Assembly: GCF_003716875.1 (NCBI RefSeq)
Contig: NZ_CP033077.1
Span: forward strand, 620,001 to 684,000
Direction: 5' to 3'
Length of the DNA stretch: 64,000 bases
Source: Vibrio zhugei
GTDB taxonomy: Bacteria; Pseudomonadota; Gammaproteobacteria; Enterobacterales; Vibrionaceae
Both the position numbers and the translations under genes were made by a program. The notes under the pieces were generated by a model that worked only from the letters and a program-made list of their open reading frames with translations, did not search any database and was not told the DNA's origin. Every line of letters starts with the position of its first letter. Positions within the stretch are counted from its first letter, which is position 1. Below are positions 1 through 9,696 of this stretch, one piece after another.

Positions 1-24
1 AAGGCATTGCCTCAGCAATGCCTT
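1..24 (-). terminator. Hairpin at window edge, possible terminator of a gene to the left
   Basis: AAGGCATTG and CAATGCCTT form a perfect 9-bp stem with a 6-base loop. On the + strand no T run follows. On the - strand the downstream bases lie outside the window, so termination cannot be confirmed. Confidence 0.35.
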
Positions 25-396
25 CAAAAAGATCATTGTAAATCAATAACCTATTTATTTTTATTGTTTATTTTGAGTAATGAAACTCATTTATTATTTA
101 GCCTTTTTTCGAACCATCATGATAATGCTGCGCATGACTCTGTGGCTCTTGGACGTTGTTATAGAAACTATGACTCAAAATACAACCAACACCACGCGTA
201 TTGTCACGTTCTCTATGCAGATTGCTATAATATTTATTCGTTTCTGAGTAATAATTATTTTATCAGTTTATAAATACAGCGCAATAACGCTGTTGAAAAA
301 TCACGCAGTTTGGGAGAATAACCCAAAGTTAAATGTGCACTTATGCCTACTTTCTTAATTTTAAGACACTTATAATAATCAAACAGTTGCATTTGG
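25..396. other. Intergenic stretch with no convincing gene
   Basis: About 370 AT-rich bases before the 3' end of mpaA. An 88-codon frame on the + strand here lacks a ribosome binding site and its composition does not look like protein. A small stem (TTTGGG/CCCAAA near 309-326) may end mpaA transcription, but it has only a weak T run on the - strand. Confidence 0.5.
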
Positions 397-1104
397 TTAA
401 ATGTCATTGGTCAGTAATGTCAGTATGCCTTGCAAGTACACTTCGGTGACATCATCCGTTGCGATGGGCGGTAACTCAATCGTGATATTCGGAATCTCTT
501 GCTCATCACACCAAGTGCCAAACGATCCCGGCGTGTCATACCCCACTCCATCCATGACAGGTAAATTGAAAACCTCCGCTAACTTGGTTCCCAACGTTTG
601 GTGGCGCCCCGCATCAATACACGCCAATGGCTCATGAAAACTGAGGATAAAAGCCGGCTGTAAACGCTCTATGAGCGCCATTAAATGACGAGTTTCTGGC
701 TCTGAGCCACCACTTGTGCCTGTGGCTAAATGCACATCTCGTGTCTCGGCATGACTATTCCAGCGATACACGGTGCCGTTCCCCGACCAATTCCGAGTTG
801 GGAAATTTCGATTCAAATCCACCCCGTTAGCATTGGAGCGTAAGCCAAGCTGATTACCATCGGGATTGGCAGACAGGATCACATGGTGATGCAAGTTCGC
901 ATGCTCAATGCTTCTTAATCCTGCCGATAGCAAACTGATCGAGGCCGTTTCATCCCCATGCATGCCCGCAAACACCAATCCTGCTTCGTTAGTAGGACAT
1001 TGTGCAGGGAAATATAGCAAGGGAGCCCCAAGGGCTGATTGCCCATATTGGGTCGGGGACATAAGCAGTTGCCCACGCTGTGAACGAATTTTGGTCGGTT
1101 TCAT
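397..1104 (-). CDS. mpaA: Murein peptide amidase A (MpaA), M14-family zinc carboxypeptidase
   Basis: Predicted cytoplasmic gamma-D-glutamyl-meso-diaminopimelate amidase, which splits the murein tripeptide recovered during cell-wall recycling. The 235-residue protein has the length of E. coli MpaA and follows it closely: ALGAPLLYFPA near the start, zinc-ligand motif HGDE near residue 49, NPDGNQLGLRSNANGVDLNRNFP in mid-protein (written here as recognised family signature, in two adjoining parts), SFHEPLACID and GYDTPGSFG. The start is ATG at 1104, behind AGGAAG. It diverges from an MppA/OppA-type binding protein gene, the partner expected to bring murein peptides into the cell. No signal peptide is seen, in keeping with a cytoplasmic enzyme. 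Confidence 0.93.
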   Translation of the reverse strand: MKPTKIRSQRGQLLMSPTQYGQSALGAPLLYFPAQCPTNEAGLVFAGMHGDETASISLLSAGLRSIEHANLHHHVILSANPDGNQLGLRSNANGVDLNRNFPTRNWSGNGTVYRWNSHAETRDVHLATGTSGGSEPETRHLMALIERLQPAFILSFHEPLACIDAGRHQTLGTKLAEVFNLPVMDGVGYDTPGSFGTWCDEQEIPNITIELPPIATDDVTEVYLQGILTLLTNDI

Positions 1105-1247
1105 GTCATCTTCCTATGATGTTGGTGGTTCAACTGATTAATAAACCTGGCTAATCATGACGCAACCCCTCCAATTCTTAGTGATAAAGAGGTACACTAC
1201 GTCTCTTATCGCTTAGATATTGGTCGACGCTATCACAAGGACGTAGT

Positions 1248-2885
1248 ATGAATTCAAACACTAAGACACTTATTGCGACAACAGTTGCTTCCACATTTTT
1301 TTTGGCATCCAGCATTCCTGCGCATGCTGCCAATGTACCGCCAAACACGCATTTAGCCAAGCATCAGGTATTGGTAAGAGGCAACGATGCAGAAGCGGCT
1401 ACCCTTGATCCGATGAAAGCCGAAGGAATGGCAGAAATGCACATTCTACGCGATCTTTTTGAAGGTTTGGTGATTCAAGATAGTAACGGTAATGTGGTTC
1501 CAGGTGTGGCTTCGCACTGGAAAAACAAAGACAACACGATCTTCACGTTTTATCTTCGTAAAGATGCCCAATGGTCAGACGGTTCTCCGTTAACTGCGCA
1601 AGATTTTGTTTACAGCTTGCGACGCGTTGTTGACCCGGCGTCAGCGTCCCCTAATGCGTGGTATATCAAACTGAGCGGCATTAAAAACGCGGAAGCGATC
1701 ATTGACGGTAATAAGAAACCGAGTGAATTAGGCGTGAAGGCACTCAATGATCACACCCTCCAATTTACGTTGAATAAACCCGTGCCTTACTTTATCGCGA
1801 TGACCGGACATACTTCGATGATGCCCGTTCCTCGTCGCCTCGTTGAGAAATACGGTGATAAATGGGCAAGGCCGGAGCATATGGTGTCCAATGGTGCTTA
1901 TCAGTTACAAAAATGGGTGGTCAACGAACGTGTCGAATTAGAGCGCAACCCCCATTATTGGAACAATGCTAAAACCGAAATTAACCATGTCACTTACATT
2001 CCTTTTGAACAGCAGTCGGCGGCGGTCAATCGCTTTAAAACAGGGGAAGTCGACATTACATCGGATGTGCCACCTCAGCTTGCGCCGATGTTAAAAAAAG
2101 AAATGCCAGATGCCTACACCGTGACGCCACTACTGTGTACTTATTACTATGCGTTTAATACAAAACACAAACCATTTGATGATCCGAATGTCCGTAAAGC
2201 ACTGTCTTATGCGATTCGCCGTGATGTGATCACCAATGGCATTACCAACGTCGGTAATGTGCCAGCGTATACGTTTACACATCAAGATGTCGCCGGTTTC
2301 AAAGCCAAACAGCCTGACTATGCTGGCCTCACGCAGCAGCAACGCATTAAAAAAGCACAAGAGTTATTGAAAGAAGCGGGCTACGACAAAGAACATCCGC
2401 TAAAAGGAACCTTGCTCTATAACACCAGCGAAAGTAACAAGTCGATAGCGGTCGCCATTGCGTCGATGTGGCACAAAGAACTTGGTGCCGATATTACGCT
2501 GGAAAATCAAGAGTGGAAATCGTACCTGAGCTCAAGAAAACAAGGCAACTTCGACATTATGCGCGCCTCTTGGTGTGGTGATTACAACGAAGCATCGACC
2601 TTCCTCAGCCTGTTCTCTTCCAACAACGAGCGTAATTATGCTTTCTACGCCAATAAAAAGTACGACACGGCATTGCAACAAGCCCAGCTTGCCACTGATC
2701 ACGGCGAACGAAATCATCATTATAATTACTTAGAGACTCTGTTAAGCCGAGACATGCCGATTGCGCCCATCTATTTCTACATGCAAGCGCGACTCATAAA
2801 ACCGACCGTCGGCGGATTCCCAATGCATAATGCCGAAGGAAAAATCTATACCAAAGACTTATACATTAAGTCTCCATCTCACTAA
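1248..2885 (+). CDS. mppA: Periplasmic murein-tripeptide/oligopeptide-binding protein (MppA/OppA type)
   Basis: Solute-binding protein of ABC family 5 (SBP_bac_5), 545 residues. A Sec signal peptide is clear (basic NTKT, hydrophobic core, AHA cleavage site near residue 27). The mature part has the usual elements of the family: DLFEGLV, GVASHW, WSDGSPLTAQDFVYSLRR, NGAYQL and the FDDPNVRKALSYAI segment. A ribosome binding site (AAGGACG) precedes the ATG. No permease or ATPase gene is next to it, so it probably uses the general Opp transporter encoded elsewhere, as E. coli MppA does. Its divergence from mpaA favours MppA over OppA, but sequence alone does not separate them; I am sure of the family and less sure of the ligand. 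Confidence 0.85.
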   Translation: MNSNTKTLIATTVASTFFLASSIPAHAANVPPNTHLAKHQVLVRGNDAEAATLDPMKAEGMAEMHILRDLFEGLVIQDSNGNVVPGVASHWKNKDNTIFTFYLRKDAQWSDGSPLTAQDFVYSLRRVVDPASASPNAWYIKLSGIKNAEAIIDGNKKPSELGVKALNDHTLQFTLNKPVPYFIAMTGHTSMMPVPRRLVEKYGDKWARPEHMVSNGAYQLQKWVVNERVELERNPHYWNNAKTEINHVTYIPFEQQSAAVNRFKTGEVDITSDVPPQLAPMLKKEMPDAYTVTPLLCTYYYAFNTKHKPFDDPNVRKALSYAIRRDVITNGITNVGNVPAYTFTHQDVAGFKAKQPDYAGLTQQQRIKKAQELLKEAGYDKEHPLKGTLLYNTSESNKSIAVAIASMWHKELGADITLENQEWKSYLSSRKQGNFDIMRASWCGDYNEASTFLSLFSSNNERNYAFYANKKYDTALQQAQLATDHGERNHHYNYLETLLSRDMPIAPIYFYMQARLIKPTVGGFPMHNAEGKIYTKDLYIKSPSH

Positions 2886-2891
2886 GTGAAT

Positions 2892-2934
2892 CAGGGAAAA
2901 AGAGGCCATGTTCGGACCTCTTTTTCCCTGTTTT
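2892..2934 (+). terminator. Strong intrinsic terminator after mppA
   Basis: A perfect 14-bp inverted repeat (2892-2905 with 2917-2930, arm CAGGGAAAAAGAGG) is followed by TTTT. It starts seven bases after the mppA stop codon. Confidence 0.9.
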
Positions 2935-3123
2935 ATCTCTCATATCGCCTTTTTAGATTTTTGTTCATATTAGGAATCTTATTGTCAGAATGTGACTAAG
3001 CACTAAATGCTGTCAATGCAATGACGATTTTTATAGAACTTCCCCGTTTTGCCACAATAATAGCAACTACATAACGATAAAAATTAAAATGATGACTTTG
3101 AACGCTCCCACACTGGAGGATTT

Positions 3124-3396
3124 ATGTTCAGAAACGATGTTTGTGCATTTATATCTTTAGCAAAACATGAGTTACCTACATTCCATAACTTTATTCAATT
3201 GTTTGAAGAGGAAGTCAATCAGCTGACGGAAGAAGATATTGTTCATTTTCGTTTAAGAGATAAGGCATTGCCGGATGTTATCGGCGATATCTGTAATCGT
3301 TCGATTTTGATCAATATTGAGTACACTGGGAATGATATCCGGCATATGATGCACCAGTTCAATAAAACCCTGATCACGCCACATCGCTTACATTAA
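3124..3396 (+). CDS. Small conserved-looking protein of unknown function
   Basis: 90 residues, not recognised. The ATG sits behind a strong GGAGGA ribosome binding site and the gene ends just before a good terminator, so it looks like a real single-gene unit. The protein is soluble, without signal peptide or membrane segment, mixed acidic and basic (FEEEVNQLTEED, RLRDKALPD), with one Cys near the start and one in mid-protein (DICNRS). It faces the cys operon tail to tail; this says nothing firm about its role. Confidence 0.7.
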   Translation: MFRNDVCAFISLAKHELPTFHNFIQLFEEEVNQLTEEDIVHFRLRDKALPDVIGDICNRSILINIEYTGNDIRHMMHQFNKTLITPHRLH

Positions 3397-3410
3397 GCAA
3401 GTTCAGATGT

Positions 3411-3441
3411 AAAAAGCTCAGAATGACTTCTGAGCTTTTTT
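3411..3441. terminator. Bidirectional terminator between the small gene and cysA
   Basis: AAAAAGCTCAGAA pairs with TTCTGAGCTTTTT over a 4-base loop (3411-3423 with 3428-3440). Both strands end in a T run, so it can serve both converging genes. Confidence 0.9.
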
Positions 3442-3466
3442 ATGGACACATGTCGAATAGCACGGA

Positions 3467-4597
3467 CTAGATTTCAAACATTACGGTATCTTTCGCTAAG
3501 AATGGCCACGTCAAATGGTACGGTGTATCAGAGCCTTCAGGGAAAAAGTACCCAGCACGGGGTCTTAAAAACACCTGCTCACCTCGCTTGATAGTTTCTG
3601 GATGAAAATCCTGATGCGATAACGTGATCTCCCAGAAATCATCAGATTGCCACCCCATCGGTGACACTTCGACACGGACCTCCGCCCCAACCGGTGAAAC
3701 CGACATAATTTTGGCTGGTAAATGGATTTGTGGGCTGGCTTTGTCTGATAACGTCACTTCATGGCTACGCACAAAGAGCTGGCCATGTTGTTGAAATTCG
3801 GGTTTATCATGAGGAATCACCCATGCCTCATCATTGGTCCAATATTTATTGCCATCCCATTGGCTTTTAAAGACATTCACATTACCAAGGAAGTTAAACA
3901 CAAATTGGCTATTGGGTTGGGCAAACAGTTGTGTGGGTGTATCCACCTGTTCAATGCGCCCATTACTCATCACCACGACGCGATCAGACAGCTCCATCGC
4001 TTCATCTTGATCATGGGTGACAAACACACTGGTAAACTTCATTTCATCATGCAAACTGCGCAACCAACGACGTAACTCTTTACGCACTTTCGAATCCAAC
4101 GCCCCAAACGGCTCATCGAGTAATAACACTTCTGGACGCGTTGCTAATGCTCGGGCAAGGGAGATGCGCTGTTTCTGTCCACCCGACAATTGCTCTGGAT
4201 ACCGTTTGGCAAGATGGCCCAATTGCACCACCTCTAACAGCTGTGCAACACGCTTATTAATCTCTTGGTTCGATAAGCGATGACGCTTATCCATCACACG
4301 CAAACCAAACGCAACATTGTCTTCAATCGTCATATGACGAAATAACGCATAGTTCTGGAACACAAAGCCAACACGACGCTCACGAACGTGCAATTTGGTC
4401 ACATCTCGATCACCGAATAGAATCGAGCCACTGTTGGCACTTTCCAATCCCGCGATAATACGCAACAACGTGGTTTTCCCCGACCCGGACGGTCCTAAAA
4501 GGCCAATCATTTCACCATCTTGGATCTGGAGATCTAACGGAGTTAATGCCTGAAATTGACCGAAGCTTTTCGATAAATTATTAATAGATATACTCAT
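3467..4597 (-). CDS. cysA: Sulfate/thiosulfate ABC transporter ATPase CysA
   Basis: ATP-hydrolysing subunit of the inner-membrane sulfate/thiosulfate importer. Walker A GPSGSGKTT (near residue 35), Q-loop VFQNYALFRHMT, signature LSGGQKQR, Walker B LLLDEPFGALD and switch His in THDQDEA are all present. A C-terminal regulatory extension of about 130 residues follows, as in E. coli CysA. The chosen start is the ATG at 4597 (MSISINN), which aligns with E. coli CysA. A GTG at 4606 would add three residues and overlap the cysW stop, but has no better ribosome binding site. It is the last gene of cysP-cysT-cysW-cysA. Confidence 0.95.
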   Translation of the reverse strand: MSISINNLSKSFGQFQALTPLDLQIQDGEMIGLLGPSGSGKTTLLRIIAGLESANSGSILFGDRDVTKLHVRERRVGFVFQNYALFRHMTIEDNVAFGLRVMDKRHRLSNQEINKRVAQLLEVVQLGHLAKRYPEQLSGGQKQRISLARALATRPEVLLLDEPFGALDSKVRKELRRWLRSLHDEMKFTSVFVTHDQDEAMELSDRVVVMSNGRIEQVDTPTQLFAQPNSQFVFNFLGNVNVFKSQWDGNKYWTNDEAWVIPHDKPEFQQHGQLFVRSHEVTLSDKASPQIHLPAKIMSVSPVGAEVRVEVSPMGWQSDDFWEITLSHQDFHPETIKRGEQVFLRPRAGYFFPEGSDTPYHLTWPFLAKDTVMFEI

Positions 4598-4602
4598 GTA
4601 AT

Positions 4603-5463
4603 TCACTCATTTTTGGCATTATCAATACGTAAAGACCGCTCTTGTCGCCATTCAACAAACGCTTTTAATCCCAAAGTTATCAGTGCAATAAAAGCCAATA
4701 GCGAGGCGCTGGCAAACGCCGCCTGAGATTGGTATCCCTGATACAAGGCTTGTACATTCAAAGGTAAGGTATTGGTTTCCCCTCGAATTTGTCCTGACAC
4801 CACAGAAACGGCGCCAAATTCACCAATCGCTCGTGCATTGGTCAAAATCACCCCGTAAATCAATGCCCACTTAATGTTAGGCAAGGTCACTTTGCTAAAC
4901 AGCTGCCACCACGACGCGCCTAACACGACCGCGGCTTCTTCATCACTGCGGCCCTGCTGCTGCATGAGAGGAATCAGCTCTCTGGCCACAAATGGACACG
5001 TCACAAAGATAGTCACCAATACAATACCCGGCCACGCAAACATGATCTGTAAGTTGTGGTCAAACAGCCATGACCCTAACCACCCGGTGCGGCCATACAG
5101 TAAAATGTACATTAAGCCAGCAACGACAGGCGACACGGCAAAAGGAATATCAGTAAGCGTAATCAATAGCTTACGTCCTGGAAACTCAAAACGAGTCACG
5201 GTCCAAGCCAGCAAAACACCAAACACTAAATTCACGGGAACCGTCAGCACCGCGACGACCAGCGTCAGTAAAATCGCATGCTGGGTATCGGTATCGGCAA
5301 AGTAATGAAAGTATTGCACGATGCCTTCACTGAAGGCGTGTCCAAAAATACTCAGTAGTGGCACCAACAGTAAAATGAAGGCCATCATGACCGCGATTGC
5401 GATCAAAAAGGCTTTAATCAGTGGACTATCGCCGACACGCCGTACACTTTTATCTGAATGCAT
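4603..5463 (-). CDS. cysW: Sulfate/thiosulfate ABC transporter permease CysW
   Basis: One of the two inner-membrane permeases of the sulfate/thiosulfate importer, 286 residues with about six hydrophobic segments and the permease EAA-type loop near EEAAVVLGASWWQLF...LPNI. The frame is open to 5511, but the ATG at 5463 (MHSDKSVRR) is preferred: it follows the cysT stop by eight bases, is preceded by AGAGGA at proper spacing, and gives the family length (E. coli CysW 291). Its stop codon lies five bases before the cysA ATG, so translation is probably coupled. Confidence 0.93.
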   Translation of the reverse strand: MHSDKSVRRVGDSPLIKAFLIAIAVMMAFILLLVPLLSIFGHAFSEGIVQYFHYFADTDTQHAILLTLVVAVLTVPVNLVFGVLLAWTVTRFEFPGRKLLITLTDIPFAVSPVVAGLMYILLYGRTGWLGSWLFDHNLQIMFAWPGIVLVTIFVTCPFVARELIPLMQQQGRSDEEAAVVLGASWWQLFSKVTLPNIKWALIYGVILTNARAIGEFGAVSVVSGQIRGETNTLPLNVQALYQGYQSQAAFASASLLAFIALITLGLKAFVEWRQERSLRIDNAKNE

Positions 5464-5471
5464 ATATTCCT

Positions 5472-6329
5472 CTAATGCCCATGAATACGACGTAAATAAC
5501 GGCTTTGCCAAACATTAATACCCATCAGTAAAATGAGTGACACCACGAGGATCACGGAAGCAATCGCACTGGCCCCCGCGTTATCGAACTCTTGTAAGCG
5601 ATCTAAAATCATCAACGACGTAATTTCCGTTTTATAGGCCATATTGCCGGCAATAAAGATAACCGCGCCAAACTCCCCCAAACTGCGGGTAAACGACAGG
5701 GCAATACCAACCAATAAAGCGGGCCATAACGACGGGAAAATAATACGCTGGAAGACTTGCCAATCCGACGCACCCAGCGTCATCCCTGCCTCTTCCTCTT
5801 CGGCCGATAACTCTTCTAACACTGGCTGAACCGTACGCACCACAAATGGAATGCTCGTAAAGGCCATCGCCAGAATGATCCCTAATGGGGTATACGCAAC
5901 CTTAATCCCCCACTCTGCCAACACACTGCCAAACGCGCCTTTGCTTGAATAGAGCGTTGCCAGCGTGATACCCGCAACTGCCGTGGGCAGTGCAAAAGGC
6001 AAATCGACCAGCGCATCCAATAAACGTTTACCGGGAAAGCGATATCGAACTAATACCCAAGCCAGCAGCAAGCCAAAGACACCATTGAATAACGAAGCAA
6101 CAAAGGCCGAAAATAGCGTGATTTTGTAACTCGCGACAACACGTGGATCGCTGATGGCAAACCAGTAGTCACTCCATGTCATACCACTGATTTGCGCAAT
6201 CATGCCCGTCATCGGCAGCAGCAAAATCAAGCTGATAAAAAAGAGTGACGTACCTAAGCTAATGCCAAAGCCCGGTAACACATGTTTAGAACCAAAGGGC
6301 ATGGTCAGGAACCCCAGTTGTTTTTTCAT
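5472..6329 (-). CDS. cysT: Sulfate/thiosulfate ABC transporter permease CysT (CysU)
   Basis: Second permease of the CysA-CysW importer, 285 residues, six predicted membrane segments. It carries LPGFGISLGTSLFF, YRFPGKRLLDALVDLPFALP, FTSIPFVVRTVQPVLEEL, LGASDWQVF (EAA loop) and FTRSLGEFGAVIFIAGN, all typical of CysT. The ATG at 6329 has a weak AAGAG site. An internal ATG at 6302 (MPFGSKHVLPGF) aligns with the E. coli start, so the first nine residues are uncertain. It lies between cysP and cysW, all on the same strand. Confidence 0.93.
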   Translation of the reverse strand: MKKQLGFLTMPFGSKHVLPGFGISLGTSLFFISLILLLPMTGMIAQISGMTWSDYWFAISDPRVVASYKITLFSAFVASLFNGVFGLLLAWVLVRYRFPGKRLLDALVDLPFALPTAVAGITLATLYSSKGAFGSVLAEWGIKVAYTPLGIILAMAFTSIPFVVRTVQPVLEELSAEEEEAGMTLGASDWQVFQRIIFPSLWPALLVGIALSFTRSLGEFGAVIFIAGNMAYKTEITSLMILDRLQEFDNAGASAIASVILVVSLILLMGINVWQSRYLRRIHGH

Positions 6330-6403
6330 AATGACTCTTCACATTCACCAAGACATGCGCCCAACGTTATGTCCCGTTGCTGGGACATAACATCACACAG
6401 GGA

Positions 6404-7411
6404 TTAACGTTGCTGTAATTGATCGAGACGAGCACCACGCGCAAATTGCGTTTTCATGGCATTGGGCCAGCTTCCCGTAATCTGCTTGACGGTCATCAAA
6501 TCGACGGCCGGGAAACGATCTTTTTCTTCCGCTAAAACGTCTTTATCGTTAACACGGTAGTTAAAGCTAGCCAGCAAACGTTGCGCAGGCTTGCTATAAA
6601 GGTAGTTTAAGTATTCATGAGCAAGCTTTTCTGTACCATTACGCTTAGTATTCGCTTCGACCACAGCCACTGGAAACTCCGCTAAAATAGAGGTTTTAGG
6701 GACCACCACTTCGTATTGATCTGAACCATACTGATTACGAATATTGTTCACTTCGGATTCAAACGTGATCAAAACATCGCCTAAGCCACGTTCAACAAAT
6801 GACGTTGTCGCTCCACGGCCACCGGTATCAAATACTGCGACATTGCGTAGCATTTTTTTCAGGTAAGCGTTTTGGTCTTTTATATCGTCTTTGCCAAAGG
6901 TTTTTTGAGCGTAGCCTAATGCCGCAAGGTAGGTATAACGACCATTACCCGAGGTTTTTGGATTCGGGAACACCGACGACACGCCGTCTCTTGCGAGGTC
7001 TTTCCAGCCATGGATATTTTTAGGATTGCCTTTACGCACCAAAAACGCCGTGGTTGAGTAATACGGTGAACTATTATTAGGGAATTTCGCTTGCCAATCC
7101 GCTGGAATAAGATTGCCTTTATCATGCAACACTTGGACATCGGTCACTTGGTTGAATGTCACGACATCGGCTGGCATCCCTTGTAAGATGGCGCGCGCTT
7201 GTGTTGACGATCCTGAGTGAGATTGTTTGATCGTGACATCGTTACCCGTTTCTTGCTTCCAGTGTTTTTGAAACATTGGGTTGTAACTGGCGAACAGCTC
7301 ACGAGCAATATCAAAAGACGAATTCAATAATGTTTGTTGTGCCGCTGAAACTGAAAAACTGCCCGCGATTAGTGCACTGGCAAACAGAACTTTTGACATA
7401 GAATGTTTCAT
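6404..7411 (-). CDS. cysP: Periplasmic thiosulfate/sulfate-binding protein CysP
   Basis: Captures thiosulfate or sulfate in the periplasm and delivers it to CysTWA. 335 residues with a Sec signal peptide ending near SVSAA. Family hallmarks are [79 protein letters not shown] and [11 protein letters not shown]. The VTDVQ-LHDKG form and the gene order cysP-T-W-A favour CysP over the paralogue Sbp. A good GGAG site precedes the ATG. First gene of the operon and divergent from cysM; CysB control would be expected from other enterics and vibrios, but I cannot define its site by eye. Confidence 0.92.
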   Translation of the reverse strand: MKHSMSKVLFASALIAGSFSVSAAQQTLLNSSFDIARELFASYNPMFQKHWKQETGNDVTIKQSHSGSSTQARAILQGMPADVVTFNQVTDVQVLHDKGNLIPADWQAKFPNNSSPYYSTTAFLVRKGNPKNIHGWKDLARDGVSSVFPNPKTSGNGRYTYLAALGYAQKTFGKDDIKDQNAYLKKMLRNVAVFDTGGRGATTSFVERGLGDVLITFESEVNNIRNQYGSDQYEVVVPKTSILAEFPVAVVEANTKRNGTEKLAHEYLNYLYSKPAQRLLASFNYRVNDKDVLAEEKDRFPAVDLMTVKQITGSWPNAMKTQFARGARLDQLQQR

Positions 7412-7648
7412 GAATACTCCGTATACGGTGTTGTTCCTTAGAATGGATTCTAGAGTATTAGAATTTCAAAGAATGATAAATTCAAACAATATAACTATTT
7501 GATATAACACCATACCAAACCTTGTATTCACTCCACATTTTACTTCTTGTTTTTTATACAAAAGAACCGTTTAATAGTAACTAGTCAAAAATTAACGCAT
7601 CGCGTTAACGCGCATCCGACCTTTTCAACCAAGCTTAAGGATTTATTC
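7412..7648. promoter_or_regulatory. Divergent regulatory region between cysP and cysM
   Basis: A 237-base AT-rich gap holds the promoters for both the cysPTWA operon (left) and cysM (right). The shared region suggests joint control by sulfur status (CysB in related bacteria), an inference. I could not mark clear -10 or -35 boxes or a CysB site. Confidence 0.5.
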
Positions 7649-8530
7649 GTGTCACACTTTCCTACTATTGCCGAATACATCGGGAACACGCCTCTAGTTC
7701 GTCTTCAGCGACTCACGGGAAACGCCACCAGTACCGTTCTCGTCAAGCTTGAAGGCAATAATCCAGCGGGTTCAGTAAAAGATCGCCCAGCTTTTAACAT
7801 GATTCAACGTGCTGAAGATCGCGGCACCATTCAACCCGGTGACACCTTGATCGAAGCAACCAGTGGGAACACAGGGATTGCTTTGGCCATGGCCGCGGCG
7901 ATCAAAGGCTACAAAATGGTATTGATTATGCCGGAGTCCTCCACTCAAGAACGCGTTGATTCGATGAAAGCTTATGGCGCAGAACTGATTTTGGTCGAAG
8001 GCATGGAAGTCGCACGCGACCTCGCCTTAAGCATGCAAGCACAAGGTCAGGGAAAAGTGCTCGACCAGTTTAACAATCCGGATAACCCTGATGCGCACTT
8101 CCATTCCACTGGTCCAGAAATCTGGCAGCAAACGCATGGTGAAATTACACATTTTGTCTCTAGCATGGGAACCACTGGCACGATCATGGGCGTATCGCGT
8201 TATTTAAAATCGCAAAACCCAGACATTACCATTGTCGGTTTGCAGCCTGCGGAAGGGAGTAAAATCCCAGGTATTCGCCGCTGGCCAGAAGCCTACTTAC
8301 CCGGAATATTCGATGCAGCGAATGTTGACCAAGTGATTGACGTTGAAGAAAAACAGGCCATACAAACCGCTCGAGATATGGCAAGTATGGAAGGGATTTG
8401 TGCTGGAGTGAGCTCGGGTGCTGCCGTCAATGCCGCGATTAAGATTGCAGATGAAAACCCGGGGTCCGTGGTGGTTGCCATTGTTTGCGACCGCGGTGAT
8501 CGCTACTTATCCTCAGGGCTCTTTTCCTAA
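7649..8530 (+). CDS. cysM: Cysteine synthase B (O-acetylserine sulfhydrylase B), CysM
   Basis: PLP enzyme making cysteine from O-acetylserine and sulfide; CysM can also use thiosulfate, giving S-sulfocysteine, which fits its neighbour CysP. The PLP lysine lies in NNPAGSVKDRPA, the phosphate loop in TSGNTGIALA; SSMGTTGTIMGVSRYL, GIRRWPEAYLPGIF and CDRGDRYLS are CysM-like. The frame runs back to 7547, but the GTG at 7649 (VSHFPTIAEYIGNTP) is preferred: TAAGGA lies eight bases upstream and the product (293 residues) matches the family. The longer N terminus has no counterpart. Confidence 0.93.
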   Translation: MSHFPTIAEYIGNTPLVRLQRLTGNATSTVLVKLEGNNPAGSVKDRPAFNMIQRAEDRGTIQPGDTLIEATSGNTGIALAMAAAIKGYKMVLIMPESSTQERVDSMKAYGAELILVEGMEVARDLALSMQAQGQGKVLDQFNNPDNPDAHFHSTGPEIWQQTHGEITHFVSSMGTTGTIMGVSRYLKSQNPDITIVGLQPAEGSKIPGIRRWPEAYLPGIFDAANVDQVIDVEEKQAIQTARDMASMEGICAGVSSGAAVNAAIKIADENPGSVVVAIVCDRGDRYLSSGLFS

Positions 8531-8550
8531 CCTCACCAACCGCACACACA

Positions 8551-8586
8551 AATAAGGCGCATGCAACCATCTGCAGGCGCCTTATT
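8551..8586 (+). terminator. Hairpin after cysM, weak terminator
   Basis: AATAAGGCGC (8551-8560) pairs with GCGCCTTATT (8577-8586). The T run is short, so termination is likely but not certain. Confidence 0.55.
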
Positions 8587-8653
8587 CATAGCAAAGTACG
8601 TTTTAAGAGTAAGGTTTGTTGCGGTTAAAACATTCGTTGCGATTAAAACAAAG

Positions 8654-8675
8654 GCGGTGATTGACGTATCACCGC
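8654..8675 (-). terminator. Terminator of dkgA
   Basis: GCGGTGAT and ATCACCGC form an 8-bp stem over a 6-base loop. On the - strand it is followed by a T-rich stretch (CTTTGTTTT), 30 bases after the dkgA stop. Confidence 0.65.
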
Positions 8676-8704
8676 ACTTTGCACGTCGGCTTACTCATGT
8701 GAGC

Positions 8705-9529
8705 TTAACCAAACGTTTCAGGATCAGGGCCTAGACGCTCGCCGCGCTCGAGAGATGCTATCGCGGTAATATCATTCTGATCGAGACTGAAATCAAACAC
8801 ATCGCCATTCTCACGGATACGTGACGGAGTCACGGATTTCGGAATCACCACACAACCTAACTCAATATGCCAACGGATAATAATTTGCGCTGGGGTTTTC
8901 CCATATTTTTCAGCAATGGTGGCAATGACGCTGTCAGATAATGCGTTGTTTTGTGCAAGAGGGCTCCAGCACTCTGTCGCTATGCCCATCGACTGATGCA
9001 CATCACGCATCGCCTGTTGCTGCATATAAGGATGCAACTCAATTTGGTTAATGACAGGTTTCACGCCAGTATCGGCCACAAGGTGTTTTAAATGCCCCTC
9101 ATTGAAGTTTGAAACACCAATGGATTTCACCAAGCCTTGCTCTTTCATTTCAATCATGGCTTGCCAGGTTTCAACGTACAAACACTGATTCGGCATTGGC
9201 CAGTGAATCAATAGCAAATCCACGTAATCGGTGCCAAGCTTTTCAAGGCTTTGCTTAATCGCTTCCCATGCGGCATCGTGCCCTTGCGCGTCATTCCATA
9301 CTTTAGTAGTTAAAAAAATCTCTTCACGAGGAATCCCGCTTTGCTTGATCCCTTCACCCACGCCTTCTTCATTGCCATAAATTGCCGCGGTATCAATATG
9401 TCGATAACCGCTTTGTAATGCTTCTTTTACCGCTAATGCTGCTTGCTCATTCGAGGCTTTCCATACGCCTAAACCAAGTTGTGGTATTGAATGACCATCG
9501 TGAAACTGAATTCGTGTTGCTGATGTCAT
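8705..9529 (-). CDS. dkgA: 2,5-diketo-D-gluconate reductase A-type aldo/keto reductase
   Basis: NADPH-dependent cytoplasmic reductase of the AKR5 group, acting on 2,5-diketogluconate and a range of small aldehydes such as methylglyoxal. 274 residues, the same length as E. coli DkgA, with its features: GLGVWKASNE, HIDTAAIYGNEEGVG (catalytic Asp and Tyr), TTKVWN (catalytic Lys), HWPMPN (His), SIGVSNF, NQIELHPYMQQ, IPKSVTPSRI and the C-terminal RLGPDPETFG, very like E. coli RLGPDPDQFG. A strong AAAGGAG site precedes the ATG. It stands alone between convergent and unrelated neighbours. Confidence 0.9.
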   Translation of the reverse strand: MTSATRIQFHDGHSIPQLGLGVWKASNEQAALAVKEALQSGYRHIDTAAIYGNEEGVGEGIKQSGIPREEIFLTTKVWNDAQGHDAAWEAIKQSLEKLGTDYVDLLLIHWPMPNQCLYVETWQAMIEMKEQGLVKSIGVSNFNEGHLKHLVADTGVKPVINQIELHPYMQQQAMRDVHQSMGIATECWSPLAQNNALSDSVIATIAEKYGKTPAQIIIRWHIELGCVVIPKSVTPSRIRENGDVFDFSLDQNDITAIASLERGERLGPDPETFG

Positions 9530-9696
9530 GGGAGCTCCTTTATGTGGTAGTCATCGCACGGCCAATACACAATGTACTGACATGGATTCCCGCACAATCG
9601 ACTTAAAATTCCTCTCTCACCGTACCACATTGGCTCACTAAATCTACCACATAGCTCAAATCATGACGTTACATCACATCATGACGCACATTGACC

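Noticed and set aside
7..273. 88-codon frame on the + strand
   Set aside because: No ribosome binding site, low-complexity composition, no similarity recognised.
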